Of a stretch of DNA of 20,057 bases, positions 14,554 to 20,057 are shown one piece after another. The stretch comes from CAYMSF01 sp964542255 (GTDB taxonomy: Bacteria; Verrucomicrobiota; Lentisphaeria; Victivallales; Victivallaceae): contig CAZITV010000026.1 in NCBI GenBank assembly GCA_964542255.1, forward strand, positions 1-20,057. Reading direction: 5' to 3'. Within the stretch, counting starts at the first letter, position 1, and each line of letters starts with the position of its first letter. The notes under the pieces are model-generated. The model saw only the letters and a list, made by a program, of their open reading frames with translations. It was not told the DNA's origin and ran no database searches. A program made the position numbers and the translations under genes.

Positions 14554-16452
14554 TTATGCGATGGCTTTAAATTTACACGCGGTTTTGCACGCGCCGCATT
14601 TGATACAGAGTTTAACATCAATACTGTGCGGTTGTTTTTTCTCACCGCTGATTGCGTTCACCGGACAAACCTTAATGCAAGCGGTACAACCCTTGCACAG
14701 TGCCGCGGTGATCATTAAATTAGTCAAGGCAGCACATTCTCCAGTTGGACAGCACTTATTGAAGACATGCTCCTCATATTCGTCCCGGAAATATTTCAAA
14801 GTGGATAGTACCGGATTAGGCGCGGTTTTGCCTAATCCGCAGAGCGAACCAAGTTTGACAGCTTTTGCGGTGAGTTCCAGTAATTCTAGCGTTTGCCCGT
14901 CGCCTTTTCCGGCGATGACATCATCGAGCATTGCCAGCATTTGCCTGGTTCCTTCGCGGCATGGGACACATTTACCGCACGATTCATTTTGAGTAAACTG
15001 CATAAAAAATCTGGCGATACGCACCATGCAGGTTTGGTTATTCATCACCACCAGACCGCCGGAGCCGACCATGGCGCCAACATTTTTTAATGAATCGAAA
15101 TCAAGCGGCATATCCAGCATTTCAGGTGTTAAGCAACCGCCGGAAGGACCGCCAATCTGAACCGATTTGAAATTTTCTCCAGTCACGAGGCCGTCATTGT
15201 CAATTACACCGCCGCCGATATTATTAACGATTTCGCGTAAAGTTGTGCCAAATGGTACTTCAATCAGGCCGGTATTGGCAACGTGACCGGTTAATGCAAA
15301 AGTTTTTGTGCCGGGAGATTTTGCTGTGCCGACAGCACGGTAGGCTTCAGCGCCTCCGCTAATAATCATCGGCACTGACGCCAGAGTTTCAACATTATTA
15401 ATTACTGTTGGTTTTCCCCAGAGACCCTTGTGCGCGGGGTAGGGCGGTTTTGGCATTGGCATGCCGCGTTTGCCCTCAATTGAAGCCAATAGCGCAGTTT
15501 CTTCACCGCAGACAAAGGCACCGGCGCCCTCCATAACGTGCAATTTAAATTTAAAATTTGTGCCAAAAATATTATTGCCAAGCAGACCTGAAGTAATTGC
15601 GGCGTTGACGGCGTTGCGCATACGTTCTACAGCCAGAGGATATTCGGCTCTGACATAGATGTATCCTTCATCGGCACCTACTGCCTTGCCGGCGATAATC
15701 ATGCCCTCAATAATTCCATGCGGATTACCCTCCATTACCGACCGGTCCATAAATGCGCCCGGGTCACCTTCATCGCCATTGCAGACGATATATTTTTTGC
15801 TGCTTTCAGATTTTAAAGTTATTTGCCATTTTACCCCGGTTGGGAATCCGCCGCCGCCGCGTCCGCGCAAACCTGCGTCAAGAATCCTTTGGCATATTGC
15901 GTGATTGTCCATTTCAGTAATAGCCATCCGGGCGGCAAAGTAACCGCCGCGGTGAATGTATTCGGCAATACTGCCTGGTTCAATCATACAGTTTTTTAAA
16001 ACAACTCGATGTTGTCTGTTATAGAACGCAATTTCATTATCGCCTTTGCAGCGTTGACCAGATACTGGATCCAGATAAAGCAATCGTTCGATTACCTCGC
16101 CCTTAATGAGAGTGACAGCGACAATTTCCTGAACATCAGCAACTTTAACCCGGGTATAAAGTATTCCTGCCGGCTCGATATGCAGCAGTGGTCCCATTTG
16201 GCAAAATCCCTGACATCCGCTGCTGGAAATATAGTTGGCATTATGATTGTCCTCATGGGCTGAAAGCTCCAGTGACACATTGAGATCATTATTCTTCAGC
16301 TCCCTGGCAAGCGCTTTGCGAACGTCCAGCGCACCATTGGCGACACAACCGGTGCCAGCGCAAATAATTAGACGGCATTTTAGTCCCGCAGCCGCAGCAG
16401 AGTAGTCTGCTGCAACTTTGTCAAGGTCAATGGTAATGTTTTGGTTAGGCAT
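14554..16452 (-). CDS. hydB: Hydrogenase NuoF-like subunit, NAD(H)/FMN and Fe-S
   Basis: The diaphorase subunit (HndC/HydB type) that exchanges electrons with NAD(H). Counted from the chosen start (632 aa), a thioredoxin-like 2Fe-2S domain has Cys31, 36, 80 and 84. The FMN/NADH fold contains GRGGGGFP at 197-204, followed by an SLBB region at about 385-440. The NuoF 4Fe-4S site has Cys492, 495, 498 and 538. Two C-terminal ferredoxin-type 4Fe-4S motifs have Cys586/589/592/596 and Cys616/619/622/626. This full set is the one seen in bifurcating trimeric hydrogenases. The frame stays open 16 codons upstream into the previous gene, but GGAGGAG 5 nt before the ATG at 16452 settles the start. That ribosome site is made from the last codons of the NuoE-like gene, whose stop is 1 nt upstream. 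Confidence 0.95.
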   Translation of the reverse strand: MPNQNITIDLDKVAADYSAAAAGLKCRLIICAGTGCVANGALDVRKALARELKNNDLNVSLELSAHEDNHNANYISSSGCQGFCQMGPLLHIEPAGILYTRVKVADVQEIVAVTLIKGEVIERLLYLDPVSGQRCKGDNEIAFYNRQHRVVLKNCMIEPGSIAEYIHRGGYFAARMAITEMDNHAICQRILDAGLRGRGGGGFPTGVKWQITLKSESSKKYIVCNGDEGDPGAFMDRSVMEGNPHGIIEGMIIAGKAVGADEGYIYVRAEYPLAVERMRNAVNAAITSGLLGNNIFGTNFKFKLHVMEGAGAFVCGEETALLASIEGKRGMPMPKPPYPAHKGLWGKPTVINNVETLASVPMIISGGAEAYRAVGTAKSPGTKTFALTGHVANTGLIEVPFGTTLREIVNNIGGGVIDNDGLVTGENFKSVQIGGPSGGCLTPEMLDMPLDFDSLKNVGAMVGSGGLVVMNNQTCMVRIARFFMQFTQNESCGKCVPCREGTRQMLAMLDDVIAGKGDGQTLELLELTAKAVKLGSLCGLGKTAPNPVLSTLKYFRDEYEEHVFNKCCPTGECAALTNLMITAALCKGCTACIKVCPVNAISGEKKQPHSIDVKLCIKCGACKTACKFKAIA

Positions 16453-16453
16453 A

Positions 16454-16975
16454 TTATTTCTCCTCCGCGCTGAGTTTATCTTGAATAATAATTTTATCAA
16501 CTATTCCCACGGCTTGTTCCGGCCTTATTTGTCCATAGACTTCGCCATCAACGACCATTACCGGTGCTAATCCGCAGGCGCCAAGACAGCTGACTGTTTC
16601 AACAGTAAACATCATATCATCGGTAGTTATTTTAGACGCGGATAAATTTAAACGTTTATACAGTGCCTCCAGAATTCCATGTGATTTTTTTACGTGGCAT
16701 GCGGTGCCGTCACAGAGGCGAAAAATGTGTTTACCTTTCGGTTCCAAAGAGAAATGCGCGTAAAATGTTGCAACACCAAAAACTTCTGCCTGTGGCAGTT
16801 TTAGATCTTTGGCAACATAGCTGATGATATTTTCAGACAAGTAGTGGTATTCCTTTTGTATTGCCTGTAAAATTGCGATTAATTTAGCTTTGCTGTGCCG
16901 GTTTTCTGTTAAAATACGGTCAATTCCTGCCATATTCTGCGGTTCAGCTTGTTTACTGCAAGTATTGTTGCACAT
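16454..16975 (-). CDS. hydC: Hydrogenase NuoE-like 2Fe-2S subunit
   Basis: A small thioredoxin-fold subunit (HndA/HydC type, 173 aa) carrying one 2Fe-2S cluster in the trimeric hydrogenase. An N-terminal helical bundle (about 15-75, with the typical EVFGVATFYAHF) precedes the cluster domain. The ligands are Cys88 and Cys93 (CDGTAC) and Cys130 and Cys134 (CLGAC), the standard spacing. AGGAG 9 nt before the ATG supports the start. The N-terminus carries two extra Cys (Cys2, Cys6) not needed for the cluster. The gene follows the phosphatase gene by 18 nt and is 1 nt from the NuoF-like start, so expression of the three enzyme subunits is tightly linked. Confidence 0.95.
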   Translation of the reverse strand: MCNNTCSKQAEPQNMAGIDRILTENRHSKAKLIAILQAIQKEYHYLSENIISYVAKDLKLPQAEVFGVATFYAHFSLEPKGKHIFRLCDGTACHVKKSHGILEALYKRLNLSASKITTDDMMFTVETVSCLGACGLAPVMVVDGEVYGQIRPEQAVGIVDKIIIQDKLSAEEK

Positions 16976-16993
16976 TTCTGTTTTCTCCTGCGT

Positions 16994-18175
16994 TTAATGA
17001 TACTCTATTGTTGTCGTTTTGTAATATTTATTCTGCAGCGCGGCGGCGATGCGTTTTACTATGTTTCTTCTGATTTCAAGCTCAAACGGTAAATTAGGAT
17101 CTTGATGTGCCTGATTGACCCGCGTGCCGACATGAAATTCAATAATGTCATGAACCAGCAGCATTTTTACCAGTTTCCCAGCAGCATTATTGCGAATATC
17201 AGCCCGTCCGTTTTCTAAATATTGTTCCACCTGAGTTAGGGTAAATATTCCTTCAGTTACCAGGTCAATATCTTCAAGCGTGGAGCAGGGCGGCAACGTG
17301 TCACCGGAATGGAGCGGCTCGATATTTAAAGTTTTGCCGGATTCGCGGGCAATAATATTGGCAGTCGTGCCGCCGCAAATAATTTTTGTGCCATGAAAAT
17401 TCGCCAGCTTGTCAGCAAGTAAATGATCATTGTTATGGTCAAATGGCGGACCGGTTACCACTATCAGCTGTCGCGGTTCACGGAAGTGTATGACTGCGCA
17501 CGTCATATCGTCACCGGCACGGTATTGAGGTTCGTGCCGCAATGCTTCACGAATTGTCATGTCAGCCAGCCACATCGCCGGTTTGTCCAAATTAGCTTTG
17601 ATTGTGTCGGAGATAAATTGCCGGCACCCAATGATTCCCCAGCCGGCAGGATAGTCATCACTGCCGATACCGGCCTGACTGATGCCGTCAGATAAAAACA
17701 CCAATCTGTCGCCGTGCTTAACTGCAAATTCAGAGATATGTATTGCTCTTCCTGCACACATTATTTCAGATTTTTCAGCGGCAATGCTGTTTTTTAAATT
17801 GTCAGTGCGAAATGTTAAATAGTCCGGATTATCCAATTCAATTATTTTCACTTTCCCGCTTAGCAGAATATCAATCATGGTAAAAGTGGCATAGCTGATT
17901 TCACGTTTACGGCAGCATGGAAGCGCACCGATTATTGTTTGTACTGAACTAATGATTTCCATTTTTGCCTGCATAAATTTCAATGCCATCGTGACAGTCA
18001 TATTGGCAAGAATGTTAGCTTTAACGCCGCTGCCTAATCCGTCTGAGAGCACTGCGGCAATCCGGTTGTCCTCTGCCAGTTGACGATAATTAAATACATC
18101 ACCGCAGATTTTTTGACCGTGCTTGTTGCAATGGCTTACGCCAATATCAGCGAATAAAACTTTTTGATTATTCAT
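16994..18175 (-). CDS. SpoIIE/PP2C-type phosphatase of the hydrogenase locus
   Basis: A predicted metal-dependent Ser/Thr phosphatase (393 aa). From the chosen start, the PP2C/SpoIIE fold covers about 1-232, with GD at 25-26, VLSDGLGSG at 42-50 (Asp45), FLSDGISQAG at 160-169 (Asp163) and GDDMT at 221-225, the expected metal-binding acids. Residues about 236-393 form an extra C-terminal domain (VVTGPP, ICGGTTANIIARE, DIDLVTEGI) that I know only from phosphatases beside [FeFe] hydrogenases. There is no membrane segment, so it is cytosolic. ATG 18175 is chosen over TTG 18181; it overlaps the end of the sensory hydrogenase gene by 8 nt, so the two are translationally coupled and probably form a signalling pair. 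The protein it dephosphorylates is not in this window; no kinase or anti-sigma factor is encoded nearby. Confidence 0.85.
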   Translation of the reverse strand: MNNQKVLFADIGVSHCNKHGQKICGDVFNYRQLAEDNRIAAVLSDGLGSGVKANILANMTVTMALKFMQAKMEIISSVQTIIGALPCCRKREISYATFTMIDILLSGKVKIIELDNPDYLTFRTDNLKNSIAAEKSEIMCAGRAIHISEFAVKHGDRLVFLSDGISQAGIGSDDYPAGWGIIGCRQFISDTIKANLDKPAMWLADMTIREALRHEPQYRAGDDMTCAVIHFREPRQLIVVTGPPFDHNNDHLLADKLANFHGTKIICGGTTANIIARESGKTLNIEPLHSGDTLPPCSTLEDIDLVTEGIFTLTQVEQYLENGRADIRNNAAGKLVKMLLVHDIIEFHVGTRVNQAHQDPNLPFELEIRRNIVKRIAAALQNKYYKTTTIEYH

Positions 18176-19907
18176 AACCAAACATCCCTTTATTGCGAAT
18201 ATTGTGATTATTAGAAAAATTTTCCCCTATCGAACGCAATAGAATTTCTGTTTCAGCCATATTTTCACCGAGTTTGCAGGCTATATCCTGTACTGCGGCC
18301 AGATTTTTGCTGATGATTTCGCTGGCGCGCTCGGCAATTTCTTCACGCCTTAGTTCAGCGCCAGTGATATCCGTTATAATTGCTCCGGCGATGGTTTCTG
18401 CTTCAATATTAAATATTGTTACTCCCAGCACCCGTTCCTCACAATGCACTGCTTCCAGTTTTATGTCGCCACCGCAGGTTAATCCAGCGGCAAAATAGTT
18501 GTAAAACGGGACAATCCGTTTAATGTCTGCCCCGCTCATCCCTGGAGATGCTTCAAATGCCAGCACTGCTGGTTCGCCAAAAATCTCTGCAAAACGTCTG
18601 TTGCATTCAACTACTTTCAGGTTTTGGTCAAAAATCACCACGCCGGAGGGGATTGAGCGCAATAATGCATTTGCTTTCTTCTGTGTCTGTTTCCGCAGAT
18701 ATGATACGCACATTGAGGTTTCCGCTTTTTTATTCAATAATGCCGCAGCAAAGTTTCTACAGGTTTCATAGCCGCAGCCGCCGCAGTTCAATTCGTCTTC
18801 CGGTGTGCTTTTGCCAATGCTTTTCAATGCCTGAGTCAATTCGTACATTCCGATATCGGCGGTAATAACCGGTGCTGCTGGAAATTCTTCAAATATGCTC
18901 GCTTTAAGTTCATTGTGACGCGGATTATGCGGAATAGCGGCTTCATTCATTACCATTAATCTTGCCAGCAGCGGGGAGATGCTGAGTTCAGTGCAAGGAC
19001 CATGAATACAGCCGCCGCGGCATGCCAGCATTTCAATAAAAACCGCTTCGGTAATCTCATCAATCTTAATGCCGGTTAATTCTGCCTTAATATTATCAAT
19101 TCCAGCTAAGGTGATAAATTTTACCTGTTCCGGCACGTGTCGTGCTTTGATGGTTTCAATCATTCCACCTTCAACCGGATACAGTGCACCTTCTTCGGCA
19201 TGGCGCGGCACAAAATAATTGTCGCCGGCGGGGATATCACGCAAAATAATTTTTTCACGGTTAAACCAGCGTTTTAATTCAGTGAAGGTAAGCGCCAAAT
19301 TCATCAGCTCAGGATGGCGGTCAGATTCATTCTTTTTCGCCACACACGGACCAATGAAGATCACGCGAATTGCATCACCAAAACATTCACGCAGCATTTT
19401 ACAATGAGTTAGTGCCGGAGATAATAAGCCGGTAATTGCCGCAGCTAATTCCGGTTGATAACGGCATAAATAATCAACCACCGCTGGACATGCTGAAGAA
19501 AGTGTAAAACCAGTGTGGTCACTTCTCATCATCGCAGCTATTTCTTCTGAAACAACCTGCGCACCAAGTGCAGTTTCGCTGACACCGGCAAATCCTAACT
19601 CGCGCAAACCGGCAATCATCTGCTCCGCGCTTACTCCAGCGAACTCACTAACCCAGGACGGCGCCAAGGAAACATATACTGGTGCAGTATCGCGCAGAAT
19701 GGCTTCCGCTTCCGCTAAATCATCCCTGACTTGCTTCGCGTGAACAGGACAAACTGCAACGCAACTGCCGCAGCCGATACACAATTCTGCAATAACTCCA
19801 GCTCGACCACCTTCAACCCTTATCGCTTTTACTGGACAATGGCGTACACACTTGTAGCAGTCCTGACACTCGGCCGTAATCGTATATATTGGATAGTTGT
19901 TGTTCAT
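18168..19907 (-). CDS. Sensory [FeFe]-hydrogenase-like protein with PAS domain (HydS/HfsB type)
   Basis: A predicted cytosolic H2 or redox sensor (579 aa). In order: two ferredoxin 4Fe-4S motifs (Cys14/17/20/24 and Cys43/46/49/53), an H-cluster domain at about 75-320, a further 4Fe-4S motif CGGCGYETC (Cys375/378/383, with Cys400), a PAS domain at about 420-520 and a helical tail. The H-cluster motifs are SSACPAV (ligand Cys140), GPCVAKKNE (Cys188) and MLACRGGC (Cys296, Cys300). The proton-relay Cys of catalytic enzymes is Ala139 here, as reported for sensory group C/D proteins such as Thermotoga HydS, so turnover should be slow. The ATG at 19907 has AGGTGA 5 nt upstream; the frame also opens at a TTG at 19934. 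It heads the hydrogenase operon and overlaps the phosphatase gene, which fits the phosphatase-linked class of sensory hydrogenases. Confidence 0.9.
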   Translation of the reverse strand: MNNNYPIYTITAECQDCYKCVRHCPVKAIRVEGGRAGVIAELCIGCGSCVAVCPVHAKQVRDDLAEAEAILRDTAPVYVSLAPSWVSEFAGVSAEQMIAGLRELGFAGVSETALGAQVVSEEIAAMMRSDHTGFTLSSACPAVVDYLCRYQPELAAAITGLLSPALTHCKMLRECFGDAIRVIFIGPCVAKKNESDRHPELMNLALTFTELKRWFNREKIILRDIPAGDNYFVPRHAEEGALYPVEGGMIETIKARHVPEQVKFITLAGIDNIKAELTGIKIDEITEAVFIEMLACRGGCIHGPCTELSISPLLARLMVMNEAAIPHNPRHNELKASIFEEFPAAPVITADIGMYELTQALKSIGKSTPEDELNCGGCGYETCRNFAAALLNKKAETSMCVSYLRKQTQKKANALLRSIPSGVVIFDQNLKVVECNRRFAEIFGEPAVLAFEASPGMSGADIKRIVPFYNYFAAGLTCGGDIKLEAVHCEERVLGVTIFNIEAETIAGAIITDITGAELRREEIAERASEIISKNLAAVQDIACKLGENMAETEILLRSIGENFSNNHNIRNKGMFGYE

Positions 19908-19924
19908 TGCTGTCACCTGGTCAT

Positions 19925-19940
19925 ATATTTCCAAAAATAT
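19925..19940. promoter_or_regulatory. Short dyad in the hydrogenase operon leader
   Basis: ATATTT-CCAA-AAATAT is an exact 6-bp inverted repeat with a 4-bp centre. It lies about 20 nt upstream of the first ATG of the operon. It is AT-rich, so it may be chance, or it may be a regulator site. Confidence 0.2.
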
Positions 19941-19989
19941 GATACATTTAAATTAATATAATTGAATAAATATAAATCTATTAATAGTT

Positions 19990-20017
19990 AATATAAGCAA
20001 TGAAATGTTAAATTCAA
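19990..20017 (-). promoter_or_regulatory. Possible promoter of the hydrogenase operon
   Basis: On the minus strand TTGAAT (20017-20012) is followed after 16 nt by TATATT (19995-19990), with TG just upstream of the -10 box. It is about 83 nt before the first start codon, in very AT-rich DNA that continues to the window edge, so other matches are possible. Confidence 0.35.
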
Positions 20018-20057
20018 GCTATAAAAATAAATTTATTGATATTTTTATATTAAATGA

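Noticed and set aside
14456..14992. A 178-codon open frame on the plus strand across the hydA/hydB junction
   Set aside because: It is antisense to two genes with complete catalytic and Fe-S motifs, has no recognisable domain, and spans their start/stop junction. It is a shadow frame.
16453..16500. Sixteen-codon N-terminal extension of the NuoF-like subunit
   Set aside because: The stretch overlaps the end of the NuoE-like gene, and the strong GGAGGAG site is placed for the ATG at 16452.

Overview
The window looks like chromosomal DNA of an anaerobic, fermentative, Gram-negative bacterium. The support is a bifurcating-type trimeric [FeFe] hydrogenase, an EtfAB/acyl-CoA dehydrogenase set, a HlyD-type adaptor (which implies a periplasm) and ordinary housekeeping genes (purE, rpoZ). 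The sequence is moderately AT-rich, and most genes have GGAG/GGTGA-like ribosome binding sites. A PVC-type bacterium such as a Lentisphaerota member is a guess from gene style. No rRNA, tRNA, CRISPR array or transposase gene was seen.

Layout, with nearly everything on the minus strand. (1) 1-1459: a 28-bp tandem repeat at the window edge, then two tandem paralogous genes for secreted, highly charged helical proteins of unknown function. (2) 1594-4538: an ABC exporter half-transporter and, 2 nt downstream, a HlyD-family adaptor; the exporter has an unusual LSSSQ signature. (3) 4848-6259: purE followed directly by a secreted S41-protease-like protein that lacks the catalytic Ser and Lys. (4) 6295-6448: a near-palindromic non-coding element with good terminal inverted repeats, between purE and rpoZ. 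(5) 6639-6896: rpoZ. (6) 7049-10712: etfB-etfA-acyl-CoA dehydrogenase, one operon with a promoter-proximal 18-bp palindrome. (7) 10728-11149: an AT-rich divergent spacer holding palindromes and a possible 10-codon aromatic-rich leader peptide. (8) 11150-12736, the only long plus-strand gene: an NMT1/THI5-like periplasmic sensor with TM and PAS but no output domain. (9) 12802-19907: a five-gene hydrogenase operon.

The hydrogenase operon is the functional core. In transcription order it encodes a sensory [FeFe]-hydrogenase-like protein with PAS domain, a SpoIIE/PP2C phosphatase with a conserved-looking extra C-terminal domain, then NuoE-like, NuoF-like and catalytic HydA subunits. The last three would couple NAD(H) and ferredoxin to H2. 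The first two probably sense H2 or redox state and relay it through dephosphorylation of an unknown partner. The EtfAB-dehydrogenase operon probably handles flavin-based electron transfer to or from an enoyl-CoA/acyl-CoA pair, so both large operons serve reductant balance. The sensor-plus-phosphatase hydrogenase architecture is known in anaerobes. The less explained items are the palindromic element, the dead S41 protein, the paralogous secreted pair, the output-less sensor and the leader peptide.
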